From Natrinema amylolyticum (GTDB taxonomy: Archaea; Halobacteriota; Halobacteria; Halobacteriales; Natrialbaceae), in NCBI RefSeq assembly GCF_020515625.1, contig NZ_JAIWPJ010000002.1:248001-312000 (forward strand): a stretch of DNA of 64,000 nucleotides. Direction: 5' to 3'. A program made the position numbers and the translations under genes. Within the stretch, counting starts at the first letter, position 1. Each line of letters starts with the position of its first letter. The notes under the pieces were generated by a model, which saw only the letters and a program-made list of their open reading frames with translations, had not been told where the DNA came from and did no database searches. Positions 7,984 to 16,264 of this stretch are shown here, one piece after another.

Positions 7984-8541
7984 TCAGGACCGGGTCCCGA
8001 GTCGCCGCTCGAGCGAGGTGAAAACCAGTCCGAGCCCGGGCGCGCCGTCGCGGTACCAGGCGAGGACGGCGGCGGCGAAGAGGCCGAACTGGACCCACTC
8101 GTAGGGTCCCAGCGCGTAGTAGTGGAGGAACGCGTCGAGGATGCCGGCGACGGGCGCTTCGGGGGGCTGTTCGAGGACCGGCCACAGGAGGTACGACGCG
8201 CCCGCGAACTCCCCGGAGAGGACCGCCGGCGGAACGTCCGCGAGGAGGTGCGAGCAGTAGCCGACGAGGAAGCCGACGCCGATCGGTCGGGCCGCGAGCC
8301 GATCGGCGACGAGGAGGACGGCCGGCACGAGGAGGGCGACGACGAACAGCGAGTGGGAGAGGGTTCGGCCGCCGGGCAGAACGCCGAAGTTCCACGCGAG
8401 CGGTTTGTCGATCAGGTCCGGCGTCTGCGAGCCGACGGCGAGGGCGATCGCCGGGAGGGCGCGCGGCGGCCGGTCGAACCGGCGATTCGTAACGGCGGAG
8501 TACAACAGGTACGCGACGGCGAGGTGTCCCCAGGGCCACAT
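7984..8541 (-). CDS. Membrane-bound metal-dependent hydrolase-like protein (DUF457/YdjM type)
   Basis: A membrane protein of about 185 residues with four or five hydrophobic helices. The N-terminal WPWGHLAVAYLLYS and the SQTPDLIDKPLAW and GGRTLSHSLF segments carry the conserved H, D and H of the LexA-binding/YdjM-like putative hydrolase family (DUF457). A later GYCSHLLADV motif adds another H and D that could complete a metal site. The start at MWPWGH is preferred to an ATG 15 bases upstream because it places the first family histidine as usual. The substrate is unknown. Confidence 0.8.
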   Translation of the reverse strand: MWPWGHLAVAYLLYSAVTNRRFDRPPRALPAIALAVGSQTPDLIDKPLAWNFGVLPGGRTLSHSLFVVALLVPAVLLVADRLAARPIGVGFLVGYCSHLLADVPPAVLSGEFAGASYLLWPVLEQPPEAPVAGILDAFLHYYALGPYEWVQFGLFAAAVLAWYRDGAPGLGLVFTSLERRLGTRS

Positions 8542-8650
8542 CCCGCGGCCGTACATCGGAGACGGACATAGGCGCTTCGACTCGAATCGCGTCCCGACGC
8601 TGCATAGGCATGGCCAACCGTTTCCCCGATATCGGGTATGTGGTGACTAC

Positions 8651-8836
8651 ATGGCGAAATCAGAGTCATCGGACGCCGGCGGTCACCAGCAGTTACTCGC
8701 GATGCTCGAGGGACGGGACTGTCAACACTGTCCGAACGGCGAACTCGAGCGGGGCCGCTACAAGGACAAGCGGGCGATCGTCTGTGACAGCTGCGGGACG
8801 CCGCGGGTGCAGGTCTGGTCACCCTCGCTCGACTGA
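8651..8836 (+). CDS. HVO_A0556-type zinc-finger micro-protein
   Basis: A 61-residue protein with two CxxC knuckles, CQHC (residues 24-27) and CDSC (45-48), spaced to form one zinc ribbon, preceded by a short basic/helical segment and ending in WSPSLD. This layout matches the haloarchaeal HVO_A0556 family zinc-finger proteins. They are probably involved in nucleic-acid or protein contacts, but no role is established. The ATG is chosen because it gives the family-length protein; longer in-frame extensions upstream have no similarity. Confidence 0.8.
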   Translation: MAKSESSDAGGHQQLLAMLEGRDCQHCPNGELERGRYKDKRAIVCDSCGTPRVQVWSPSLD

Positions 8837-8898
8837 CTGCTACGGTCAAGCAACGACGCGGATCCAGCGGTCGGGCCGCTACCGGGATTGGATCGGTA

Positions 8899-9099
8899 CT
8901 ACCGCTCGAGCGCGCCGATCCAGCCGTCGTCGCCCCGAACGGCACACCAGTCGCCGTGGGCGTCGTAACACCGCGGATCCATCGCTTTCCCGCACCGACA
9001 CCAGTGCTGTACGTCGCCGGGAACTGATCGGTGACAGAGCGGACAGCGAGTCTCTATGTGAATTGCTACCACAAAACACCACTTAGTGCTTTTCTGCAC
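8899..9099 (-). CDS. Small multi-cysteine zinc-binding protein
   Basis: A 57-66 residue protein with CPLC, then CRC, then a C..H...C set (RCYDAHGDWC). The number of ligands suffices for two zinc ions in a cross-brace-like arrangement. A GTG at 9072 (VAIHIETRCPLC) may be the true start because the upstream residues look non-family. It lies between other micro-proteins and has no operon partner. Function unknown; the zinc binding is inferred from cysteine/histidine spacing alone. Confidence 0.65.
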   Translation of the reverse strand: MQKSTKWCFVVAIHIETRCPLCHRSVPGDVQHWCRCGKAMDPRCYDAHGDWCAVRGDDGWIGALER

Positions 9100-9180
9100 G
9101 TCACTAACTCGTTTCGAGCGGAGACGGAGGGCTGATCAAGGGATCTCGGAGTCGACGACCGAGGAAAACGGGGTCGAGAG

Positions 9181-9369
9181 TCACCGTGATCGCGACCCCG
9201 AATAGTCGTGGCCGATGACGAGGGCGAGCGCGTGGACCGCCATGAGGCCGACGAACAGAGAGAGGCGGCTCATCGAGTCGATCCCGGCGACGATGACGGG
9301 CAGATAGACGATGGGCAAGAGGGTCCCGAGCCAGAAGCCGGCGGCCGTGACGGTGTGGCTCAGATGCAT
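9181..9369 (-). CDS. Two-helix membrane micro-protein
   Basis: A 62-residue protein that is almost entirely two transmembrane helices (about residues 7-30 and 35-55) joined by a DSMSR turn, ending in a short basic tail. It starts seven bases after the stop of the DUF7511-like gene on the same strand, so the two are probably co-transcribed. I do not recognise a family with a known role. Confidence 0.65.
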   Translation of the reverse strand: MHLSHTVTAAGFWLGTLLPIVYLPVIVAGIDSMSRLSLFVGLMAVHALALVIGHDYSGSRSR

Positions 9370-9376
9370 CGTCTGA

Positions 9377-9568
9377 CTAGCGCATCGACTCGAGGGAGAC
9401 GAAGGAGTCGTCGTGAGCCGAAATCCAGGCGGTCATCTGTTCGTCCTCGCTCGCCTCGTGGGGGAAGATAGCACACTCGTCCGGGGCGTCGTCGTTCTCG
9501 ATGGTGACGTGATCGAGCTCGGCAGTCGGTTCCTCGCTGTCTGGTGCGTGAAAGTCGGCGTCGGTCAT
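9377..9568 (-). CDS. Small haloarchaeal protein, DUF7511-like (second copy)
   Basis: A 63-residue acidic protein with the same end pattern as the protein at 185-439: a strand, CAIFPHEAS, then an M-T-A-W-I helix and a terminal SLESMR. It is likely the first gene of a two-gene operon with the membrane micro-protein that follows at a seven-base gap. The membrane partner may hint at a role near the membrane, but nothing firmer can be said. Confidence 0.65.
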   Translation of the reverse strand: MTDADFHAPDSEEPTAELDHVTIENDDAPDECAIFPHEASEDEQMTAWISAHDDSFVSLESMR

Positions 9569-9839
9569 GGTGTATCGGGCGACGGCTACTCGCGCCGACG
9601 ATTGCTACCCGATCCGCTACTATTGTTATCGACTCTATAATGGACGAATCCGGACGATAGCGTTCGAGTTCGAGCCGATTCGGACCGTTCGATCGCTCGT
9701 GGATGAACTCAACGGAAACTGACGTGTACGACCTCGCTACGGCACGATTCGGGTCAGCGAGCGGAATATTGGACGGCGTAACAACGTGTTTCCGCCGATC
9801 GCGTCCGGACCGAGCGCCGTTCGAGACCCGCGACGCTCG

Positions 9840-10952
9840 CTACCACGAGACCGACGGGCGGGCACCGAGCGTGAGTTCTCTGGTGATCGTCTCGCCATCT
9901 CGCCGGAGCCGAATCGCGAGCGCGTCGCCGGGGCTGGTCTCGAGCGCGAGATGCGTCGAGAGGGCGTGGCGATCGGGGATCGGCTCCCCGTCCATCGCGA
10001 GGACGACGTCGCCGCCGACGGGGATCGATTCGCCGCGTCGCGGGACGGTCCGCGAGGCGGGTTTCAGCACGCCATCGGCGGCCGAGCCGTCGAAGACGTC
10101 CGTGACGAGGACGCCGGTCGCCTCGGGGAGGTCGTTCGCCTCGGCGACGAGTCGATCGACGGACCTGAGGCCGATCCCCATATACGAGTGCTCGTAGGAG
10201 CCGTCGTCGACGAGCGATGGGACGACGCGCCCGGCGAGCGCCGCCGAGATGGCGAATCCGATGTTGTCGCCTCCACCGGAGTTGATCACCCCGACGATAT
10301 TGCCGTCGAGATCGACGAGCGGGCCGCCGCTGTTCCCGGGGTTGACGGCGGCGTCGGTCTGAATGACGTTCGGAAACGAGAACGCCCGATCGGGGAAATC
10401 GAGCGTCCGATCGACGCCGCTGACGATGCCCGCCGACATCGATCCCTCGTAGCCGAGCGGATTGCCGACGGCGGCCACCTGTTGCCCGACGACGGGACGC
10501 CGTTCGCTCAGGGAGAGCGGCGTCACCCCCTTCGGAACGTGATCGACCTCGAGGACGGCCAGATCGCTATGGTAGTCGCGACCGACGAGCGTAGCGCTCG
10601 TCCAGTCGCCGTTGATGTACCGGACGTCGGCCGCCTGCCCGGTCGCGATGACGTGATCGTTGGTGACGATATGGCGATCGTCGTAGAGGAAACCGGAGCC
10701 CTGGCCGCGGCCCTCGGCACCGGTGTTCGGATCCTCGATACCGAAGACGCGGATCTGCGTGACCGATTCGATGATCGCGTCGTAGAGGTCGGTAAACGCC
10801 GAGCCCTCGGCGAGATTCTCCCGGTCGATGTCGTGCGAGGAGTCGCCCTCGATCGAGCTCTCGGCCCGGGGCTCGACACAGCCGGCGACGCTCGCGAGTC
10901 CGGCGCTCGCGGCGGCGAGAAACGAGCGCCGATCCGGTCGGAAATCGTGCAT
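9840..10952 (-). CDS. HtrA/DegP-like secreted serine protease (S1C with PDZ)
   Basis: A 370-residue trypsin-fold protease. The N-terminus has a twin-arginine DRRSFL and a lipobox ending VAGC (Cys25), so it is likely a Tat-exported lipoprotein. The catalytic triad is visible: His100 in VTNDHV, Asp130 in HSDLAV and Ser208 in NPGNSGGPL. A PDZ domain occupies roughly residues 265-365 (GIGLRSVDRL to IRLRRDGE), with an insertion relative to bacterial DegP. The family degrades or refolds damaged exported proteins. The start at MHDFRPDRRS is chosen since it puts the signal at the N-terminus. It diverges from pus10. Confidence 0.92.
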   Translation of the reverse strand: MHDFRPDRRSFLAAASAGLASVAGCVEPRAESSIEGDSSHDIDRENLAEGSAFTDLYDAIIESVTQIRVFGIEDPNTGAEGRGQGSGFLYDDRHIVTNDHVIATGQAADVRYINGDWTSATLVGRDYHSDLAVLEVDHVPKGVTPLSLSERRPVVGQQVAAVGNPLGYEGSMSAGIVSGVDRTLDFPDRAFSFPNVIQTDAAVNPGNSGGPLVDLDGNIVGVINSGGGDNIGFAISAALAGRVVPSLVDDGSYEHSYMGIGLRSVDRLVAEANDLPEATGVLVTDVFDGSAADGVLKPASRTVPRRGESIPVGGDVVLAMDGEPIPDRHALSTHLALETSPGDALAIRLRRDGETITRELTLGARPSVSW

Positions 10953-11090
10953 GAACGGGGGATGGGACCCGACCCATTTGAACCTCCGGACCGGCGGCCG
11001 GCGCGTTCGAGCGGGAACGACCGTCCCGCGAGGGCGGATCGCCCCCGCGAAGGGAAAACGTGTTACCCGCGGCTCCCCGATGCTCGAGAC

Positions 11091-12464
11091 ATGATCACGG
11101 AAGACGCCCGCGCGTTGCTGGCGACCGGAGCCGTCTGTGACTCCTGTCTGGGACGGCCCTTCGCCGAGCGGAGCTTCGGGCTGACCAACGCCGAGCGCGG
11201 CCGGGCGCTGCGGACGACGGTCGCGCTGGCCGACGACGAAGACTTCGAGTCGACCGATCCCGGTGACTGCTGGGTCTGTGAGGGGTACTGCGGCACGTTC
11301 GACGCCGTCGCCGAGACGATCGTCGACGCCCTCGAGGGGTGTGAGTTCGCCACCTATCAGGTCGGCACCCGCGTCCCGCCGCTGGTCGAGGAGAACGAAC
11401 GCCTCCTCCGGGAGGACGCCGGCCTCGAGCCCGACGTCGGCGAGTCGATCAAGCGCGAGATGAACCGCGAAGTCGGGCGGCGCGTCGGCGCGCTGACCGA
11501 GACCGAGGTCGACTTCGACCGGCCCGACGTGCTCGCCGTCGTCGACCTCGAGGGGTTCGACCCGCTCGAGACTCTCGAATCGGGCGACGTCACGGGCCAC
11601 GCGGTCGACGTCCAGATCAACCCCGCGTTCGTCTACGGCCGCTATCGGAAACTCGAGCGAGACATTCCCCAGACCGAGTGGCCCTGCCGCGAGTGTGGCG
11701 GCAGCGGGATCCAACTGGGCGACGACGGCGAGGAGCCCTGTGACTACTGCGGCGGGTCGGGCTACATGTACGACACCAGCGTCGAACAGGTCGTTCGCCC
11801 CCACGTCGTCGAGGCCATGGACGGCGACGAGGGCACCTTCCACGGCGCGGGCCGGGAGGACGTCGACGCCCGGATGCTCGAGGGCGGCCGGCCGTTCGTC
11901 CTCGAAGTGAAACGGCCGAAGATGCGCGATCCCGATCCCGAAGCGCTCGAGGCGGAGATCAACGGCGCCGCCGAGGGCGCGGTCGAGGTCGAGGGCCTGC
12001 GGCTGGCGACCTACGAGATGGTCGAGCGCGTCAAGGAACACGACGCGAGCAAACGCTACCGAGCAGACGTCGAGTTCGCGGACCCGATCGACGAGGACGC
12101 CTTCGAAACGGCGCTCGCCGAACTCGAGGGGACGACCGTCGACCAGTACACGCCCGAACGGGTCGACCACCGGCGAGCGGGACTGACCCGCGAGCGGACC
12201 GTTTACGGCATCGACGGCGATCTGCAATCGTCGACCGAGGCCGAAGTCAGGATTCACGGCGAAGGCGGCCTCTACGTGAAGGAACTCATCAGCAGCGACG
12301 ACGGCCGGACCGAGCCGAGCTTGGCGGGCCTGCTCGAGACCGACGCCGAGGTGACGGCGCTGGACGTGACTAGCGTGGAAGGGAAAGACGAGCCGTTCGA
12401 GCTCGAGGAGTACTTCATAGACGGGCCGCGCGATGGCGGTGAGGCGGTGTCGGGAGACGTCTAA
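11091..12464 (+). CDS. pus10: tRNA pseudouridine(54/55) synthase Pus10
   Basis: A 457-residue archaeal Pus10. The N-terminal part has zinc-binding cysteines (C16/C19 and C60/C63) and a THUMP-like region. The family-specific catalytic aspartate is Asp259 in GREDVDARML, followed by PFVLEVKRP and the C-terminal KELISSDDGRTEPSL motif. A second cysteine cluster (C199/C202 and C217/C220 in CRECGGSG and CDYCGGSG) resembles a DnaJ-type zinc loop inserted in the protein. The enzyme makes pseudouridine 55, and usually 54, in archaeal tRNA. Together with TrmY upstream it completes the m1-pseudouridine 54 pathway. Confidence 0.95.
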   Translation: MITEDARALLATGAVCDSCLGRPFAERSFGLTNAERGRALRTTVALADDEDFESTDPGDCWVCEGYCGTFDAVAETIVDALEGCEFATYQVGTRVPPLVEENERLLREDAGLEPDVGESIKREMNREVGRRVGALTETEVDFDRPDVLAVVDLEGFDPLETLESGDVTGHAVDVQINPAFVYGRYRKLERDIPQTEWPCRECGGSGIQLGDDGEEPCDYCGGSGYMYDTSVEQVVRPHVVEAMDGDEGTFHGAGREDVDARMLEGGRPFVLEVKRPKMRDPDPEALEAEINGAAEGAVEVEGLRLATYEMVERVKEHDASKRYRADVEFADPIDEDAFETALAELEGTTVDQYTPERVDHRRAGLTRERTVYGIDGDLQSSTEAEVRIHGEGGLYVKELISSDDGRTEPSLAGLLETDAEVTALDVTSVEGKDEPFELEEYFIDGPRDGGEAVSGDV

Positions 12465-12484
12465 CCGGCTTGACTACTCGCCGG

Positions 12485-12994
12485 TTAGTCGGTTTCCAGA
12501 CGCGAGCGCGCTCGCTGGACGTAGCTGTTTCCGTCCCAGCTTCGAGCGGCAGTGATCGAATCCAGGACACTGACGGTCTCCGCTGCAGTGAGCAGCCCCC
12601 GTTGCGTAAACGACGAGAGGAGCGTCGGTGTCGTCACGAGACGCGTGTCCGCGAGCGATGCGTGAATCAAGCCGAGACTGTTGAACTCGTCGCAGAGGAA
12701 CAGATTCGATCCCCGCTCGTTTGCCAGACTGACAGCAGCGTTTTCACCGTCGTCGAGGGGAAACTCGTGATCGAGCTCGACCGACTGTCGGTGATCGTCG
12801 CCGAGACGGTCTAGAATACGAGTCGCAGCCCGTCCGTGATCGTCCTCGTACGATGCGAGCTCCTCGAGTTCGCGGTAGACTTCGTCCGGAACGAGGAGGT
12901 CGTACTCCGCCTCGAGAAGACGAAGCGGAGTCGGTTCGCTGGTGACGATTCCGAGACTGACGAGTGCCGACGTATCCGCGACCAGCTCCGTCAT
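12485..12994 (-). CDS. PIN-domain toxin-like nuclease
   Basis: A 169-residue PIN-fold protein. Conserved acidic residues are visible: Asp7 in VADTSALV, Glu42 after VPDEVYR, Glu84 in DDGENAAV and Asp102 in LFLCDEFN. This set coordinates Mg/Mn in VapC-type RNases. Translation starts directly after the stop codon of the upstream gene (TAA then ATG), typical of toxin-antitoxin pairs in which the antitoxin is made first. The RNA target is unknown. A type II TA function is inferred from pairing and domain, not shown. Confidence 0.85.
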   Translation of the reverse strand: MTELVADTSALVSLGIVTSEPTPLRLLEAEYDLLVPDEVYRELEELASYEDDHGRAATRILDRLGDDHRQSVELDHEFPLDDGENAAVSLANERGSNLFLCDEFNSLGLIHASLADTRLVTTPTLLSSFTQRGLLTAAETVSVLDSITAARSWDGNSYVQRARSRLETD

Positions 12995-13315
12995 TTACAG
13001 CTCTGCAATCTCGTTGATGTACTCGTCGTCGAGCTGTCGTTTCAGCACTCGGAAGTTCGCGGCCTCCTCGCGCCCGACAAGTTCGGTGAGCTGTTCGAAC
13101 GTGATTTCGTCATCGTAATACGCAGCGGCGATCTCCTGTTTGAGATCATCATCGTGCGTCGCGTCTCGAAGATACTCCCGGAGAGCGGTAACGAGGACCT
13201 CGGTCCGGTCCGAACCGAGAACCGTCGCCAGCGCATCCGCTCGATCGACGAGTCGATGCGGTGCCCGAAACTGCACTCGTTTCTTATCCGAACTCACGAT
13301 GTGTACGTTGTACAT
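12995..13315 (-). CDS. Ribbon-helix-helix/UPF0175-like antitoxin
   Basis: A 106-residue protein. The N-terminal 50 residues (VQFRAPHRLVDRADALATVLGSDRTEVLVTALREYL) look like a ribbon-helix-helix DNA-binding domain. The C-terminal part (AYYDDEITFEQLTELVGREEAANFRVLKRQL) resembles the helix-turn-helix-like tail of UPF0175 antitoxins. It would bind the PIN toxin and repress the shared promoter. An imperfect GTAC-containing inverted repeat lies over its first codons and could be the operator. Confidence 0.8.
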   Translation of the reverse strand: MYNVHIVSSDKKRVQFRAPHRLVDRADALATVLGSDRTEVLVTALREYLRDATHDDDLKQEIAAAYYDDEITFEQLTELVGREEAANFRVLKRQLDDEYINEIAEL

Positions 13316-13371
13316 CCAACCTCATATACCGTTCGCCGTGGCGGATTCACCGTCCTATCCGGATGAAACGC

Positions 13372-13381
13372 AACAATTTAG
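13372..13381 (+). promoter_or_regulatory. TATA-like box of rnhB
   Basis: The AT-rich AATTTAG is centred 28-29 bases before the ATG at 13406, the spacing expected for a leaderless haloarchaeal transcript. This supports the shorter RNase HII start rather than the ATG at 13391. Confidence 0.5.
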
Positions 13382-13405
13382 CATCCGGCGATGGATCCAC
13401 GTGGT

Positions 13406-14077
13406 ATGCCATTCGGCGTCGACGAGGCCGGCAAGGGACCCGCGTTCGGGTCGATGTTCGCCGCGGCCGTCCACTGTGAGGACCCCGACGAACTCCCTGG
13501 CGGAATCCGGGACTCGAAGCGGCTCGCGCCCGAGCGCCGCGAGGAACTGGCGGCGACTCTGCGGAGCGACGATCGGATCGCGGTCGGCGTCGCCGAGATC
13601 ACGCCGGCGCGGATCGACGACCCCGAGACCGACATGAACTCGCTCGCGGTCGCGGCCCACGCCGCGGCGATCGAGGGAGCGGTCGGCGAGCTCGAGCGCG
13701 CTGCCGACGCGACCGATTCGATTTCGGGACTCTGTGACGCCTGTGACACCGACGCAGAGCGCTTCGCCCGGCGGGTCACCGACGCCTGCTCGCTCGAGGC
13801 CCTCGCCGTCGACGCCCGCCACGGTGCCGACGACGACTCGCCGCTCGTCGGGGCGGCCAGCATCGTCGCCAAGGTCGAACGCGACGCCCACGTCGCCGCC
13901 CTCGCCGACGAGTACGGGGAGGTCGGCAGCGGCTATCCGGGCGATGCGACCACCCGCGAGTTCCTCGCGTCCTACGTCGACGAACATGGCGACCTCCCGC
14001 CGTTCGCACGGGAGTCGTGGTCGACCTGCGAAGACGCGCTCGCCGCGGCCGAGCAGACCGGCCTCGAGCAGTTTTAG
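13406..14077 (+). CDS. rnhB: Ribonuclease HII
   Basis: A 223-residue RNase HII that removes RNA from RNA:DNA hybrids, including single ribonucleotides. It begins MPFGVDEAGKGPAFGSM, with the D-E-A-G-K-G active-site motif; further conserved pieces are IRDSKRLAPERRE and the VGAASIVAKVERDAH segment. The final helix ends HGDLPPFARESW. The start is set by the family N-terminus and a TATA-like box 29 bases upstream. It diverges from the toxin-antitoxin pair. Confidence 0.95.
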   Translation: MPFGVDEAGKGPAFGSMFAAAVHCEDPDELPGGIRDSKRLAPERREELAATLRSDDRIAVGVAEITPARIDDPETDMNSLAVAAHAAAIEGAVGELERAADATDSISGLCDACDTDAERFARRVTDACSLEALAVDARHGADDDSPLVGAASIVAKVERDAHVAALADEYGEVGSGYPGDATTREFLASYVDEHGDLPPFARESWSTCEDALAAAEQTGLEQF

Positions 14078-14168
14078 CGGGCGTCCCGTCTCTCTGACGA
14101 GAAGCGCGAATCGGAACGCGACGGCCGATGCGTAGCGCTCAAGGCTCTCGCCGGCCTGCTCGAGAACA

Positions 14169-14822
14169 GTGGTACGAGAGTTGGCTGCAGCGCTGGTCGT
14201 CGATCCGTTCGCCGTGATGAACGCGATCGGACTCGTCGCGTTCGCGCTGGTCGGGGCGACCAAGGCGATCCGCGAGGAGTTCGACCTGTTCGGCGTCACC
14301 GTCGTCGGGCTCGTCACGGCGTTCGCCGGCGGTGCGACGCGAGATATTCTCGTCGATCGGGTTCCGTTAGCGCTCCAGTCGCCGATCGAGATCGGCCTCG
14401 GGCTGTTCGGCGTGGCCCTGGCGATCGGTGTGAGCGTCGCCCTCGAGTCGGCGGACGATCATCCCGTGACGCTGTGCTCCGACGCCATCGGACTCGCCGC
14501 GTTCACCACGGCCGGTGCCATCGTCGCGACCGACGTCGGCGTCTCGGGCTTCGGCGTCGTTGCGATCGCGACGATCAACGCGGTCGGCGGCGGAGCGTTC
14601 GCGGACATCCTACTCGACCGATCGCCGTTTATCTTGCTCGAGGACTTCTATGCGAGTTGTGCAGTACTCGGCGGTGGGACGTACTGGGTCGTCGTTCTCT
14701 TGGGCGGTTCCGGGAGCGTCGCCGCGGCGATCTGTGCAGCGGTGACGGTCGGAACGCGCATCGCCGCCGTCGCCTACGGTTGGACGCTTCCCACGGCACA
14801 GGTGTTTCGGACGAGCGCGTGA
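14169..14822 (+). CDS. TRIC/UPF0126-type cation channel protein
   Basis: A 217-residue integral membrane protein with about seven helices built as two repeats. Each repeat ends with a glycine-rich signature: FAGGATRDILVDRVP in the first and VGGGAFADILLDRSP in the second. This is the trimeric intracellular cation channel (TRIC) family, formerly UPF0126, whose prokaryotic members conduct K+. The second repeat has Ala-Asp where the first has Arg-Asp. It starts with GTG. Confidence 0.88.
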   Translation: MVRELAAALVVDPFAVMNAIGLVAFALVGATKAIREEFDLFGVTVVGLVTAFAGGATRDILVDRVPLALQSPIEIGLGLFGVALAIGVSVALESADDHPVTLCSDAIGLAAFTTAGAIVATDVGVSGFGVVAIATINAVGGGAFADILLDRSPFILLEDFYASCAVLGGGTYWVVVLLGGSGSVAAAICAAVTVGTRIAAVAYGWTLPTAQVFRTSA

Positions 14823-14856
14823 TCGACGACCGGTAGCCGGTCTCTTCCATCCTCAG

Positions 14857-15201
14857 TCAGTTCGCGCGCCAGACCGCATAGATGTAGCAGCCGACCCCGA
14901 GAAAGACCAGTAGCGACGAGAGCGCGTTGACGGCGGCCGACCGCGTCAGGACGGCACCGAAGGTCAATACGCCGCCCGCGACGAGACAGCCCGCGGCCAC
15001 GGTCAACACGGATCGCGACGCCGACCGCTGCTCGTACAGCATCGCCCCTACGGCGATCGCGATAATCCCGAACCCGATCTCCGTGACGGTCGCCGCCAGC
15101 GGATCGTTCGTGATCGTCGCGTAGGCTAACACGGCGAAGTAGCCCAAAATCAGGGCGGTAATCGCTCGAGAGCGAGCCGTCGACCCGGCAGTCAGATCCA
15201 T
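14857..15201 (-). CDS. Four-helix membrane protein of unknown function
   Basis: A 114-residue protein with four predicted transmembrane helices (about 14-30, 38-55, 64-82 and 90-108), a polar N-terminus and no enzymatic motif. It lies 25 bases downstream of the CPBP protease gene on the same strand, so it may be the last gene of the lonB-CPBP unit. I do not recognise a named family. Confidence 0.7.
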   Translation of the reverse strand: MDLTAGSTARSRAITALILGYFAVLAYATITNDPLAATVTEIGFGIIAIAVGAMLYEQRSASRSVLTVAAGCLVAGGVLTFGAVLTRSAAVNALSSLLVFLGVGCYIYAVWRAN

Positions 15202-15226
15202 GGCTCGACCAAGCCGCTCCCGACCC

Positions 15227-16264
15227 TTAGCCTTCGAGGGTTTCCGCCCACTCGAGGCCTAGCCCCTCGTGGACGACGAACTCGAGGGCGTTGATGAGGT
15301 AGTGGGCGACGACGACGACCAGCAGGCTCCCGGTGACGATGTAGACGGCCGCGAGGACGAATCCGAGGAGGCCGGTGACGACAACGCCGACCGAGCCCTG
15401 CATGCCGTGGCCGAGCGCGAACGCGATCGAGGAGCCGACCGCGAGCAGCCAGGGCGAGAGCCCGTAGCCGGCGGCGGGGACGCCGATCAGCGCCGCCCGG
15501 AAGAGGAACTCCTCGAAGAGAGCGATGAGCGGCAGGACGCCTACCAACAGGATGAGCCATCCCTGGGTCGAGTCGGGCGATAGCAGTTCCCGGAGGTCCT
15601 CGTCGTGGTCGAACCCGAAGTGGGTCGCGGCCGCTGCGGCGAGTTCGTTCGCGACGTAAAAGACGATGCCAGCGGCCGTCCCCCAGAGCAGTCCCGTCCG
15701 GAGGTACGCGACGGAGAACTCGATCCCCAGCGCCGCGGCCGGGATTGCCGTGTAGACCGCTGCACTGAGCAAGACGAGCGCGAACAGACCCTGCGAGAAG
15801 GCGACGTTCGCGAGGACCATCCCGGTCGACAGCGAGTCCGGATCGACGCCGCGGTCGGCCGGTCGCCGCTGCCCCTGGTCCTCGAGCGGCACGCCCCGTG
15901 GCTCGCTCGAGGCGTCGGACTCGGCGCTCAGTGCGTCCCGATCGGTGGCGTCAGCGCTCTTCGCATTCGATCGTGGACCGGCGTCGGTCGGAGCACCGGC
16001 GGACCGACCGTCCTGAGTCGAATCGACCCCCTTCGGTGGGGCCGTCCCCTCGTCCGGACCGACCGCCGACTCGGCGTCTTGCGGACGCGAGCGGCTCGGC
16101 ACATCGACCGGGTCAGTGGCGGTCGTCGCGTCGGACGGCTCCCCGACGGCGTCGCTCGAGTCGGGATCGCCGTCGGTAAACGCGGACTGTGTCAGATGCG
16201 ATAAAACGAGCAGCAGTACGAGGACGACGCCCGTAATGCCGACGAACGTCGCCCACTGGGGCAT
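15227..16264 (-). CDS. CPBP-family intramembrane glutamic endopeptidase
   Basis: A 345-residue membrane protein. After one N-terminal helix there is a roughly 120-residue polar Asp/Ser/Thr-rich linker, then six or more helices with the CPBP (Rce1/Abi) motifs: FEEFLFR (motif 1), FALGHGMQG (motif 2) and VAHYLINALE (motif 3). The family cleaves peptides in the membrane, in bacteria often bacteriocin-related or prenyl proteins. Its ATG directly follows the lonB stop (TAA then ATG), implying co-translation with that membrane protease. The long disordered linker is unusual for the family. Confidence 0.88.
   Translation of the reverse strand: MPQWATFVGITGVVLVLLLVLSHLTQSAFTDGDPDSSDAVGEPSDATTATDPVDVPSRSRPQDAESAVGPDEGTAPPKGVDSTQDGRSAGAPTDAGPRSNAKSADATDRDALSAESDASSEPRGVPLEDQGQRRPADRGVDPDSLSTGMVLANVAFSQGLFALVLLSAAVYTAIPAAALGIEFSVAYLRTGLLWGTAAGIVFYVANELAAAAATHFGFDHDEDLRELLSPDSTQGWLILLVGVLPLIALFEEFLFRAALIGVPAAGYGLSPWLLAVGSSIAFALGHGMQGSVGVVVTGLLGFVLAAVYIVTGSLLVVVVAHYLINALEFVVHEGLGLEWAETLEG

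Noticed and set aside
9786-11090. Upstream extension of the Pus10 frame
   Set aside because: It lies opposite the HtrA-like protease and has no family similarity. Pus10 begins normally at 11091.
10953-12257. Upstream extension of the HtrA-like protease frame
   Set aside because: It is antisense to Pus10, and the protease signal peptide begins at 10952.
12485-13315. Defence island around the toxin-antitoxin pair
   Set aside because: Neighbours are pus10 and rnhB, both housekeeping; no restriction, Abi or CBASS genes are present.
13380-13405. ATG at 13391 as rnhB start, with the CCACGTGG palindrome as operator
   Set aside because: The family N-terminus and TATA spacing favour 13406, and the short palindrome is readily explained by chance.
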